A stretch of 64,000 bases of DNA from Symsagittifera roscoffensis. Its lineage: Eukaryota > Xenacoelomorpha > Acoela > Convolutidae. The notes under the pieces were generated by a model, which saw only the letters and a list, made by a program, of their open reading frames with translations, was not told where the DNA came from and searched no databases. Positions 1-9,280 of the stretch are shown one piece after another. The stretch spans positions 37,203,109 through 37,267,108 of the forward strand of contig NC_087070.1 in assembly GCF_963678635.1 (NCBI RefSeq). The letters run 5' to 3'. Position 1 is the first letter of the stretch. Every line of letters begins with the position of its first letter. A program made the position numbers and the translations under genes.

Positions 1-451
1 TTGATAAGGCTTGCTCAATGCAAACGTAATCAAGGTTACATAAATTACAGCATAATTACGAAATAAGTGCACAACAATAAAAAACCTGTTGGTGTCTTGA
101 ATTTGAACAATAATTTTTGTCTTGTTGAAATGATAATCTTATTTTCGGCTAGTTGTTCCTTCGGCTTGTTGGCCTTCCACCTAAATTACTATGTTTATTG
201 AATTCATAGGGGTGAAGATTCTGTAATCTGTAATAGATACCATAGTGGGGGGGGATTAAGTAGTTCTGAATTTTGTATCTCTGATTGCCCCCCCCCCCTA
301 CTGCACTAACTAATTCAACCCTTAACCGTTGAATTATTTCTTTATAGGAGTGGCAATTCGTTAATAGGTATCCTATGGGGGGGGGGGTTTAAAAAGATCC
401 TACTCTCCTTTCTGTGTGAGAAAGAATAGGGCTGAGCGAGAAAACTTGTAC
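1..451. other. Non-coding left edge (MRPL45 intron or beyond)
   Basis: No coding segment is recognised here. On the minus strand this is the sequence after the MRPL45 exon donor (CAG|GTACAAG, intron beginning at 451), so it is most simply the next intron; remaining MRPL45 exons must lie further left. It contains three homopolymer tracts: a G run near 246-254, a C run near 287-298 and a G run near 377-388. Two of the G runs are preceded by related sequence (ATACCATAGT and GTATCCTATG). Confidence 0.5.
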
Positions 452-1017
452 CTGAACGAAAGATCCTATCCTCGCCCTGACAATGCGACTGGGTTCTACA
501 GTCTCCAAATACTTCCAGGTGATTTGAGTTCCCTGCAACCCTTCCATCAACACAGGGTAGCAATGCTCTGTACAGTATTCCATCACACTTTCAACCCTGA
601 TCGGAACTCGGTTCATTGTCTCAATCAAATTCGTGTACACTTCATGGGAAATCTCAAGAAATTTCCTTTTTTCAAAATCGCCCATACTTTTTCTCATTCT
701 ACGCAACGCAACAGAGTCGGCCGGTGAAAAAAGTCTGGCTGGACTTGTTACGCTTGCCGTCAATTTGGATTTGTCCTCCGGCGGTTTGTAAGGCTGAAAC
801 ACCTGGTCAGAGCATGATATTAGTTTAGGCCGCATGGGTCTTGTCATCAGCGGGAAGTCCAGTCCTTCAACTAGACTTTTCTTAGTTTCTTCCGAAGCAT
901 TGAACATAATGTCTAATTGTTTCTGCAGTTGGGTTCCTTTGCCCAAAAAAGGAGGAGGCTCTGGTCTCAGCTCATGATGAATTCGCTTTGGCCGTCGATA
1001 CCACCTGTAAGTTCTCA
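452..1017 (-). CDS. MRPL45: Mitochondrial ribosomal protein mL45, coding exon 2 (partial gene)
   Basis: Nuclear gene for mitochondrial large-subunit ribosomal protein mL45, a Tim44-like protein near the peptide exit of the mitoribosome that helps tether it to the inner membrane. Seen: 188 codons on the minus strand. After the splice the protein reads PVRT, then LRPEPPPFLGK, YKPPED, TEHCYPVL and LETVEPSRIVRARIGSF. These follow in order the blocks I know from animal mL45 (PVRT, YVPPEG, TEHCFPDM, ESLEPSHVVQVR). The acceptor is TTTCAG (ending at 1018) and the donor is CAG|GTACAAG. Exon 1 (109 nt) plus this exon (566 nt) is exactly 225 codons, so the phases agree. The rest of the Tim44-like domain is not in the window. 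An ATG-initiated frame extends upstream to 1159, but that part is intronic. Confidence 0.85.
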
Positions 1018-1477
1018 CTGAAACAGGCCACCTTACAAATTTACATAGTAGCCATGAGACAGTTGGAAACATGTGAAGGAAAACTATAACTTTCAAGTTT
1101 TCCAGAGAAAAGTACATAGCCTTAAAACATTTTGAGCGTGAAAAACTTTTTGAATTCATTTCAGGTCAGCCTTTTTTTCCCCTACATTTAAGTCAATTAG
1201 ACAAAATAACTCAATCTCGGAAATCCAGCACAAAAACACTTGCCGCAGTCACAACTTAGAATGCCGTCGTGGTTTTCACTACTTTGAGACATGGATAGAT
1301 TTAAAAAAAAAACTGAGTTAAAAAATAAAGAGACAAAATTAGGTTTGAAAAGCTTAATTCTTGTTTCTATTGGTACCATATGTCGCACAGCCATTTTGCT
1401 AAAATATTTGTTAAACTCAGAAGAAATGAGATTTTTATTTACTAACACTCCGAGATACCGTTATAAACACCCCGAGA

Positions 1478-1522
1478 TTCATTATAAAAGGTCAACCGAA
1501 AGGGTTGACCTACTATAATGAA
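1478..1522. repeat. 20-bp inverted repeat, 5-nt loop
   Basis: Left arm 1478-1497 and right arm 1503-1522 are reverse complements at 18 of 20 positions (core GGTCAACC / GGTTGACC, outer TTCATTATA / TATAATGAA), separated by GAAAG. It lies in intron 1 of MRPL45. It could be a MITE remnant or an RNA hairpin; nothing in the sequence decides. Confidence 0.75.
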
Positions 1523-2051
1523 ATTTCTTCCTTTAAATGTTTCATCATAATATTTCATAATTTATTTCAAAACCGAGGGTTCGAAAGCTTTTGCTGGCGT
1601 GTTTTTCAGACAAATTGGCCTGTATTTTGATGAAACCTGTTTTACTTTTTTATTTGAAGAAACGGGTGTTATACGTTTCTTTAAGGAATAATGGAAACTG
1701 GTTTTGCCTTACTTTTTCATTAATTGCGAATTCTAGATACGCTCCGATAGCAAGTTTGCCCTGTTCAAAGCGGAACGCTTGTATTTCTAACGACTCCGGA
1801 AAATTAAAAAACGGTAATTTATATCTTTTGCCGTAAAATTTTTTCATATGAGGCAAAAGAAGTCAACACTTCAGTTGTAATTTTTTTTATTGGTTTTCGT
1901 TGCATATGTTCACCAATAAAAATACCTTAATTAAAAAAAACTTCATTCAAATGATCTGCTATTTCACAGACATCATTTTCCCTAGGTTTTGTTCTTTACT
2001 GTTCAAAAGCTGTTGAAAGATTTCAATGCGATAATTATTTGAAACAATTAC

Positions 2052-2185
2052 CTTTTCTTTGCCCAAAAAAGGAGAAGGCTCTGGTCTCAGCTTATGATAA
2101 CGCCATGGTTTTTTAGTGGTTTCCGATTTCTGTATTATAGCATTTGTCCGATATTGAACATTAAGGTTAAAATTTTCAAACAGTC
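2052..2185 (-). pseudogene. Duplicated fragment of MRPL45 exon 2 / candidate alternative exon
   Basis: The minus strand encodes RYHKLRPEPSPFLGKEK, close to HHELRPEPPPFLGKGTQ of exon 2; about 58 nt are similar. It ends in a plausible donor (AAAAG|GTAATT at 2052/2051). An acceptor-like CAG at 2188-2186 gives a 134-nt exon that joins exon 1 in frame (243 nt, 81 codons). The frame is also open upstream to another CAG at 2255-2253. Splicing on into exon 2 would give an immediate TGA, so this is either an alternative terminal exon or a decaying duplicate. The acceptor at 2186 lacks a good pyrimidine tract. Confidence 0.45.
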
Positions 2186-3279
2186 CTGATCCGGAGTATT
2201 TTCCATACGTTTCTGACCAATCATAAAGTGCAAGGTCTATAACGAAATTCTCCTGATTTAAATAATCGAAATCTCTTTCTTATTTAAATTGATTTCACTT
2301 TTTGGCCTGCAAGACATTAATGTTTCTTGAAAAGCATATGGTGGTCTGTGTTAAAAGGCAATTCGTACTAACTAACAAAATTTATTTGATTGTTTGAAAC
2401 TAAAAATGGTCGAAAAGTGAGATATTATTATCAATAACACGCGATGACTTTGAGAAATTTGGTATAGTTAACCCACAGTTCCTTGCAAAATCATTAAGCT
2501 TAAACGACTCGTCTTGTTTTAAAAAATCTATGTTGTAGTCCTCAAATAATAAAACTTCAATTTTGGAGAGATGTTTTTTCTTGAGCAGTAAGAAACAATA
2601 ATTTAAATTTCTTCATGAGCGATAACTCAATTTCAACCCACAATCACTTTTAAAAATTTCTGTCAGCTCTTTACGAAGCTGTATTTTGGATGGTAATGGA
2701 GTCCAAAGTCCCCCCTTTTGAAATTGTCCATTCTGAGCTTGGAAGATGACGAAAATAAGCCTGGAGCTGAAAAAAAAAATTGCCGCTGTTTTTTAATGAG
2801 CCAGGTTACTGTTGCTACAAATTTTGATTTCATCGAAAGTTCACCAGAAAACTCGACAATTTCTTGATATTTGTTTTGAACACTTCTAAAAATAAATAAA
2901 ACTTGAATGTGTTAGGCTGACTTTCAGTTGCCAAAATTTGTTTAGAGGACAATAGTTCTTACAGATCATGAAAGTGACCAGGCTTTTCCTCAAAATTGCC
3001 TGAGAGGACTAACTTTCGTCTTTTCACGATACCCAAAAAAAACGCGATATAATATTATTTACAGAAAATAAAACCAGTGTTTGATCTTGTTCCTTCCTTT
3101 CAGTGGAAGAAAGTCTGAATAACTTTCAGTTGATGAATTAGCAATTTATGCCATTTTTTGTGTTTAGTTCAGAAAATGAATAACAAAAACCACACTTTTT
3201 AATGTACTCCCGGATGCATATCAAATAAATTGAATAGATGATAAAACTCATTTGAACATGATCTAAAAATGACACTTAC

Positions 3280-3388
3280 CAGGAATAAGAGTGCTGTCAG
3301 AACCGAAAGCATTTTTGTTAAATCCAACGAGTTTTAAAGCAGCTGATCGCAGACTGCAAACTGAGCACTGCTCTAAGACAAGCCTCAT
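3280..3388 (-). CDS. MRPL45: Mitochondrial ribosomal protein mL45, coding exon 1 (start)
   Basis: First coding exon on the minus strand: ATG at 3388, 36 codons plus one base, ending at a near-perfect donor (CCTG|GTAAGTG). The peptide starts MRLVLEQCSVCSLRSAAL and is rich in Arg, Ser, Ala and Leu with few acidic residues, as expected of a mitochondrial targeting sequence. It joins exon 2 in phase 1 to create the PVRT segment found at the mature end of animal mL45. A TTTCAG acceptor lies six bases before the ATG. The join is inferred from phase, splice sites and family similarity; no transcript was seen. Confidence 0.75.
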
Positions 3389-3400
3389 AACAACCTGAAA
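3389..3400 (-). promoter_or_regulatory. Splice acceptor 6 nt upstream of MRPL45 ATG (candidate trans-splice site)
   Basis: On the minus strand the sequence reads TTTCAG|GTTGTT then the ATG. Such a close acceptor means either a 5'UTR intron or spliced-leader addition. RPRD1 has the same arrangement. Confidence 0.5.
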
Positions 3401-3566
3401 CCACCAAATACTTTGAGACAGAGTTACGAATGAGGTCCCCGATTATATGCCCCTACGAAGGAGCAATTATGATCCCACAACAACTATAAATAATATACTT
3501 GTGATAAGCTTATTAAAGAAACGAGAATTTAAATTGTCAATTCGAACGTTTTCGCACAGTGCAGCT

Positions 3567-3658
3567 TTCCCGGATAGCCGAAAAAAAACGAGTTTCTCAT
3601 TAAGGTAATTAGTAACAAAACAACTCTTGGCTAAAATATATTTTCGGCTATCTGGGAA
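3567..3658. repeat. 18-bp inverted repeat around 56 nt
   Basis: Arms 3567-3584 (TTCCCGGATAGCCGAAAA) and 3641-3658 (its reverse complement with one mismatch). A small MITE-like or hairpin sequence between MRPL45 and LTR1. Confidence 0.6.
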
Positions 3659-4071
3659 CATACTTTTTTCTGTTATCCAGTAAAAAAAAATTTTTGATTA
3701 TCAGGAAACTAAATTTTGCCAAAAATGAATAAGTGTCTTGAGATGATGTGACATTCGACCAGAATGTGCCAAAATGCAATCTCTGCAGATTTCGAAATTT
3801 TAGCAGTGAACCTTCCGAGTTAATGATTTTGAAGGATTAACGACGTTATTCGGATGATCAGCAGAACGGTGAAGGTCAGGATATTCAGGTATTTTAAAAT
3901 TTTAAATTTTCGAAGTGATGACGTAACATTTCTGAGAAACGTCAGAAACGGCCATTTTGGCAAAAAAAAGCTGAAAAGCAACAGAACAATATTAGTAGCG
4001 ATTGCGAGAAGAACAGAAATTGTGGTCAAGAAACGACAACAAATCAAGGAGTTGACAGAGAACGTTCCGAG

Positions 4072-4103
4072 TTGCAACTATTGTGTCGCTACAATAGTTG
4101 CAA
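4072..4103. promoter_or_regulatory. Perfect 13-bp hairpin in LTR1
   Basis: TTGCAACTATTGT, 6-nt loop, ACAATAGTTGCAA. It is present at the same place in LTR2 (16630-16661), LTR4 and, with one change, LTR3. It is followed at once by a second small palindrome (CCGTT/AACGG). Confidence 0.65.
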
Positions 4104-4138
4104 TACCGTTGCGAACAACGGTGAAGGGTGGAAGACAG

Positions 4139-4203
4139 CCTTCCGGATTACGGAAAAGTCAAGTTTAACGTGCTTGATTCAGTGGATTCAAGAATCCGGA
4201 AGG
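4139..4203. promoter_or_regulatory. CCTTCCGGATT / AATCCGGAAGG hairpin module in LTR1
   Basis: Perfect 11-bp inverted repeat (4139-4149 and 4193-4203) around a loop containing TTTAACGTGCTTGATTCAG. The same loop and arms recur in the other LTRs and in the leader (6222-6287, 18348-18413). Transcript structure is inferred, not tested. Confidence 0.6.
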
Positions 4204-4390
4204 GTTTCGGGACTGAAACTTTTATCCTTTATATAAACTTTTAGCTTCCTGTCATGTCCTGATTTGAATTTAATTAACAACTAGATTCATTTTGATAAGG
4301 ATGAGAAGCTAGGAGTTGGGGGAAAGGGTTGATCCATTTTCGATGGAGATGATGATTTTTATCTACAGAACAAAAACAATAGTAATATAG

Positions 4391-4683
4391 GAGAAATTTT
4401 TGCTAAAAAGTAAATTTCAAACGTTTTCGCAACTATGTGCATCGTCAGGATTTTTACAATAAACTACTCTAAATGACGATAAAACATCAATTTACAAAAG
4501 TTATTTACAATAAATCACATACAATTTGGTTCTAAACCATCATGATAAAAAATTAGCCAATCACAGTTGACCTCTAAATTACTATTAAGATTAAAATACT
4601 TTTAACCTCTAAAATTAATTAAACATTTTAAAATTAATTTGTCTGGAAGTTTCTGAGTCATAATTTCAATTTCAGTAATATAG
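4391..4683. mobile_element. 293-bp non-autonomous insertion in LTR1
   Basis: LTR3 reads straight through this point. LTR1 has about 293 extra AT-rich bases flanked by AGTAATATAG at both ends (4381-4390 and 4674-4683), a 10-bp apparent target-site duplication. No ORF or clear terminal repeats are seen. It inserted after LTR1 formed. Confidence 0.65.
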
Positions 4684-4879
4684 TAAATAGTAGTAACCCT
4701 GTTTTTACGAGTGACCTCGTGGTCTGGGGATACTGAGACCCAGCCATGAGCTCACTATTTCTGCATGTAATCTTGTTAAGTTGAGTGTTTTGACCGAAGC
4801 CGAAAGCATTAACGTTTTTGTCGACCCGATGTTAGAAAAGACCACCGAAAAGTACTGGCTTGGTAGAGACGGTGAAAAG

Positions 4880-4916
4880 CATATAAAGCTCTGTTTAGAC
4901 GTTAGCCAGTCGTCTT
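4880..4916 (+). promoter_or_regulatory. LTR core promoter (TATA box)
   Basis: GCATATAAAGCTC with TATAAA at 4882-4887, followed about 25 nt later by AGCCAGTCG, a plausible initiator. Equivalent TATA boxes lie at 17148, 40297 and 41305, so all four LTRs keep it. Transcription would run rightward through the array. Confidence 0.6.
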
Positions 4917-4979
4917 AGGACTTAGTTTTATTTTCCGTCGATATGTATCTTCCGGGCGAATGTTAATTACATGTTTTTA

Positions 4980-4996
4980 TGGCGCTCCTGGGTGTT
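4980..4996 (+). other. Candidate primer-binding site, copy A
   Basis: TGGCGCTCCTGGGTG starts 8 nt after the LTR end. It begins with TGG, as needed to pair with a tRNA CCA end. The copy at 17246 reads TGGCGCTCCTGTGTG. The tRNA is not identified. Confidence 0.45.
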
Positions 4997-6630
4997 ATTC
5001 TTTTTTAACATCATGACCGGCAAAACCGTTAACGAGCACTCCGCGCCGAGCGGATGGTCACATTAACGCCCTTAATAGGCCTAAATCGCCGGGGCGGAAG
5101 GGTAGTTCGAAACGCGGAAGCCTTCCGGATTACCGTGAATAGCTTTTTAACTTAGTTAAGACCGAAAATTCACGAATCAGTAAAGGTTGGGGGGATAGGC
5201 CATTCCCTCGTTCCCTGAGAGGTTTTTGACCAAAAAACTTAAAGATATATATAAAACCAAACAAAAAGTAGTATCGTACCCAAGAAAAACAAAAAAAATA
5301 AAAAATAACCGAAAAAACCAAAAACAGTAAAAAAAAAAAAAGTAAAAAATCAGTAGAAATCATCCCCCCAGACAAGATGTGATCCGACCCCCCCGTTTGT
5401 TGTTGATCGATACATTGTTGTTACAGGCATTTATATCAGTCAGGATCGTTACGATCAGTTTTTTAGCCCGTTTGTGAGGCTTGTACTGTGGGGTTATTTG
5501 AGCATTTAAGCACGTTAATGATAAATTGCGCTCAATCCGGAAGGGTCAGCTGATTTGCGCTCAATTCGGAAAGGGCTTGGGAGAAGACTGATCCGACAAG
5601 CAGTACAAGGAGCAACAAGAAGGGGCTCAACGACAACAACAATCGACTGTTGGGTATCGTTAACAAGTTTTGTATCCCTTTTGGTACAGAAATTAAGATA
5701 GTAATCTGTGGGGGGCTCGACAGTGCTGCACTGTAGTGACCCTTCACCGAACTGCGAATATCCGAGTTAAGCACCTTAATTCGGATAGTAAACAAACCCG
5801 GAGGGGTATAGTATAACTAATATTATTACTAATATAGCCTATATTAATACTCTTATACCGTTTTTCAGTGAAAGACACAGAAAGCAGACCGGTTTTTAGG
5901 GTCAAAATAGCGATAATTTGATCCCCCACAAGTCGCGATTTTTGAGATATCGATATTTTTTGAAACGGAAAAAAAGCGCTAAAGTAGTGTGTTACAACGT
6001 AACTGCACTACCATAATAGATAGAACCGGTTAAGTTTAGTTCGGAAGTGGTTGGATTTATTTTGGAACCAAAAACCGAATTTTCGTGATTTTTGAGAAAC
6101 CGAAGCACTAAAAATTCAGAAAATTTTTTTTAATGAAATTTTTGAGTTATAACAGTAAAAATAATTGTTCCGACAACGTCCTTTAGTGAATCTACAGGTT
6201 TTAAAACCCGCTACCCGAAAACCTTCCGGGTTGCAGAGAAATTGAACTTAACGTGTTTGATTTGGTGGATTCATCAATCCGGAGGGGTACAGGTAGCATA
6301 GATTTTTGCAAATTTTTTCAACTAAAGCGTTTTAGATCAGGTCTTTTGTATTGAACTAAAAGAGTATAGGCCTTCTGATCTCGGATCAATAATTTTTAGG
6401 TCGAAAGGACCAGATTTGCGGAAAAAGTTAGGCGGAACCTATAAGAGAGAAATTTCTTGACTTTAGAAAAAAGACGTTTTGGTTAATAACTTTGGAACTA
6501 CTAGGCATATCGAGTTGATCTTAGTACCGATAAATCAGAAATTAGCTGAGCTTAGTGATAGGAACAGAAGTTTTTTGGAAAAGCAAGCGTGAAAAATTTT
6601 TGAGGTTGTTTTTAGCAGATTCACCAATTT
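4997..6630 (+). other. Leader of copy A
   Basis: Non-coding leader collinear with copy B 17263-18755. It has about 125 extra A-rich bases near 5228-5352 not present in B. It contains hairpins at 5121-5180 and 6222-6287 built from CCTTCCGG and its complement, plus copies of CCGGAGGGGT. It ends at the internal-deletion junction (CACCAATTTG|TGATCACGAC). No gene seen. Confidence 0.7.
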
Positions 6631-6827
6631 GTGATCACGACGATGAGTGGGTTGACGACTGGTCGAAACCCGAGGTAGAATTCGACGACGAGCAACAGCA
6701 GTTATATGAACAAGAGTTGACGAACCTGCGTGTCTTAGAGTGGCTGAGTGAAACGACTTCGGATCCTGAGGAGACCATCGTCACGATTCAAGACGACTAC
6801 TCATTCCAGCTTCTAACCTCGACTTGA
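6631..6827 (+). pseudogene. Stub of Pol C-terminal acidic linker, copy A
   Basis: From the deletion junction the frame gives DHDDEWVDDWSKPEVEFDDE, the linker between integrase and the macro-like domain of copy B. It breaks at about 6800, where 70 nt present in B (between two GACG tetramers at 28940 and 29010) are missing, which shifts the frame to a stop at 6825-6827. Confidence 0.75.
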
Positions 6828-7489
6828 TACCCGGTATGCGATCGACGGGGACGTCGATGGATATTTTTGTCCGGGGAGTGGGGGTAGGACTTACCCACAC
6901 TGAAAGTTTGATAATAAAAAAATTAAGAGTAGCAAGAGAAACAGGAGACTTAGAAGCAGAAACAGGCGAAGAACCTAAGAAACCTGACATAGGCAGGGTA
7001 GTTGAGTCATATTTTAACTTACCAAATGAATATTCAAAAAGCATAATTTTAACAGTCAGTAATTTCATACTCACAAACAGAACATGTGCGATAGCAATCA
7101 CAGCAGACATGAGTTTTAGGACAGCGTTAGCGGCAGACTTTAGGAGAGAATACGAAAACGTGGAGTTCCTGTCGAAGCAAAGACCAGGGATAGGGGGCGT
7201 AGCGGCCTTACCTCCGGCGGCGTCGCAGATCCCGGGAAAATACCTATGCTTCTTGGTAACGAGAGCGACGGAGAAGCAGCACGTGGACCCAGAGAACCTA
7301 GTCTTGTCCTTGACGAGGCTGAGGGACTTCCTCGCGGAAATGGACGTGAAGGAGCTCTCGCTTCCAGTGTACGATCCAAACAGAGGAAGACTGCATCCTC
7401 GGGAATTGTACGCGCTTGTACACGTGATATTCTCTGATAAGAACATACAAGTATATCTACATAAGAAATATTACTTAAGTATAGGCTGA
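6824..7489 (+). CDS. Macro-like domain ORF, copy A
   Basis: Open frame of about 221 codons matching the C-terminus of copy B Pol (29042-29707) with scattered substitutions and no break. The C-terminal 130 residues have the order of a small macro domain of the TARG1/Poa1 type: CAIAITADMS...ALAADFRREY, GKYLCFLVTRATEKQ, PENLVLSLTRLRDFL, ELSLPVYDPNRGRL, IQVYLH. The glycine loop and the aspartate of active TARG1-like enzymes are not visible (DPNRGRL in place of GCGLDRL), so binding or catalysis is uncertain. There is no ATG at its start; the ancestral protein read through from Pol. The assignment is by eye. Confidence 0.55.
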   Translation: MIPGMRSTGTSMDIFVRGVGVGLTHTESLIIKKLRVARETGDLEAETGEEPKKPDIGRVVESYFNLPNEYSKSIILTVSNFILTNRTCAIAITADMSFRTALAADFRREYENVEFLSKQRPGIGGVAALPPAASQIPGKYLCFLVTRATEKQHVDPENLVLSLTRLRDFLAEMDVKELSLPVYDPNRGRLHPRELYALVHVIFSDKNIQVYLHKKYYLSIG

Positions 7490-7494
7490 GTGAC

Positions 7495-9272
7495 TTGGCG
7501 AATGAGCCTGGATTGGGAAGTTATAGGACTTACCAACCAGGTGAGATGCCTATGCCCTCCAAGCCCAAACCTGGGCTGACGAGAATGCATCAGGAGATGA
7601 ACAGCGAGGCGGCCTCGTCTGGTTCACCACTGAGAGCAGCTGTGCCACCAAAAAGGGCGAAAGTAGGACAGAAAGTTCAGACGAACCAAACCATGCAAAA
7701 TCTGGATAAGATGAATGATGAACTGAAAAGAACGAAGAAGGAGCTGGACGAGATGACCAAAAGTATGCTCCAGATGGAGGAAGATCGAGTCATGTGGAGA
7801 AAAATGTTTGAAGACTGCAACAAAAAGCAGGGTCAAGAAATTGAGCGCTTGAGGCAGGATTACAAAGAGGGATCGGAACAGATGGCGTTGACAACGGCCG
7901 TGGGAAAAAGTGATACCTGCAAGGAATATTCCTCGTGGGCAGTCCCCGATGGAGCTCTTGACGCCTCGAGAAATGAGTCAAACAATAGAGACACGGCTCC
8001 CGACAGAGACAAATCGAGTAACATCCCGGATCCTAGTGACACCTTGGGTGACCCCGTCGTGGAACAGACAGTGAGGAAGCTGATAGAGACAGCTGGACGA
8101 CTGGTCGCTAACAAGAATGCGCCAGGTTCCGGGGTGACTGCACCCTATGGAACGATTGACGACACGGGCAGAGTTCGACTCTCCCAGACCGTGATCAGAC
8201 AGGGGATAAGTGACGTGACACCACTCATCGGGAGCTCGAGGGCCCCAGAGAGAAGAATACGGAAGATGCCAGCGAAGAAAGTGTCTCGCATAATAGACGT
8301 GCAAAAGAATAATCAATTGAAATAGAATTTCACGGGAGTTCCGGAGACAGATCCGAGGGCCTGCTTCAATCGAGCGACTTGGAGCACGGCAGTAAATCTG
8401 CAGCAACCACCAGTCGGGACATCTCATCTGATACTGGGAGACAGCTTGGTTAGAGCGCTGTCGAATTTGAGAACCTCGTGGGTCACCACGCTGATGGCCT
8501 TTGGAGGCGCGACGATAGCCCAGTTATATCGAATGTTAGAACTGATGAATCCAGGGAGGATCCCCAATGTGATGATCTTAGTTGGGACGAATGACATCTC
8601 CAGAGGTTCAGATGAGCAGGAAGCACTATGGGAGTCAATGATGGTGTGTTTGTTTACTACCCCTTGGCAGAAATTCAATTGCGCGGTACTGACCGTTTGC
8701 ACTGTGCCAATGAATACAAGAAGCCTGACAGCATCAGGAAGAAGGCACAACGAGGGAGTCGTCAGGTGGAATAATATCTTGAGGAACTTCGCAAGTCGGA
8801 ACGCCGGAAGAATGATCCTCATGGACATCGAACATGAGTTGAGAGCTATGGATCAGGCCAGACTGACCACGGACGGCATCCACTTCGACAATATCGAAGG
8901 ACAAGCTTGGTTGAATCGAGTATTCCAAGAGCGGTTGGACGAACTAGAAGCGGAACTCTTTGACACAGGAGTGCTGAAAGAAGAAGGAACAGCGAGTGAC
9001 GCGGTGATTACCACCTTTGTGCCTCCTAGCCTGGAAACACGCTTGGGTACGGTCCCGGCCGTCACGAACTACAGGCAACAAAGCTCCAGCGAACCAGGTC
9101 AAAGGACAGACGTACAGGATCGATTGGGAGAAGCACCGATGAGGAGGACCATCCATCCTAGGAGAAGGATAGGACCTGTCAACCCAATCGAGGAGACAGC
9201 CGGCACGTCTAGATCGGACACTAGATCAGAGACGACAAGTACCAGTCGAGAGGAGAGACGTCCGGGCAGAGG
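7495..9272 (+). pseudogene. Coiled-coil plus SGNH/GDSL hydrolase ORF, copy A (broken)
   Basis: Homologue of copy B 29820-31750. N-terminal coiled coil (about 7690-7880), then an SGNH fold: GDS near 8440, GTND at 8584-8595 and DGIH (GAC 8872-8874, CAC 8881-8883), so the catalytic Ser-Asn-Asp-His set is complete, unlike copy B. Breaks: a +1 at about 7907 compensated by a -1 at about 8020, so 38 residues are read out of frame; TAT to TAG at 8323-8325; and a deletion at about 9271 that fuses it out of frame to the second SGNH domain. The start region is missing through a deletion at a GAGTGAC repeat. Confidence 0.7.
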
Positions 9273-9280
9273 CCAAGATT

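Larger units (their letters stand above)
1018..3279 (-). other. MRPL45 intron 1
   Basis: Inferred 2.26-kb intron between coding exons 1 and 2, with donor GTAAGTG at 3279 and acceptor TTTCAG at 1018. It is AT-rich. It holds a partial duplicate of exon 2 (about 2052-2185) and a 20-bp inverted repeat (1478-1522). No other gene is seen; short ORFs around 1.2-1.9 kb on both strands overlap each other and look like chance. Confidence 0.7.
3747..4971 (+). repeat. LTR1 of the giant gypsy array
   Basis: Begins TGTGACATTCGACCAG, matching starts at 16304, 39456 and 40464, and ends ...GAATGTTAATTACA. It is longer than the other three LTRs (about 925-934 bp) because of a 293-bp insertion at 4391-4683. 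It contains a 13-bp perfect hairpin, a CCTTCCGG hairpin and a TATA box about 90 nt from the 3' end. Short plus-strand ORFs inside the four LTRs are not supported as genes. Confidence 0.85.

Noticed and set aside
5532..5795. Minus-strand ORFs in the leader repeated at 17675-17959
   Set aside because: They repeat only because the leader repeats; no protein features, and antisense to the element.
7978..8427. Minus-strand ORFs within the SGNH and giant ORFs (also 30090-30893, 32251-32982, 36121-36585)
   Set aside because: Shadows of the plus-strand genes; conserved only as far as the sense strand is.
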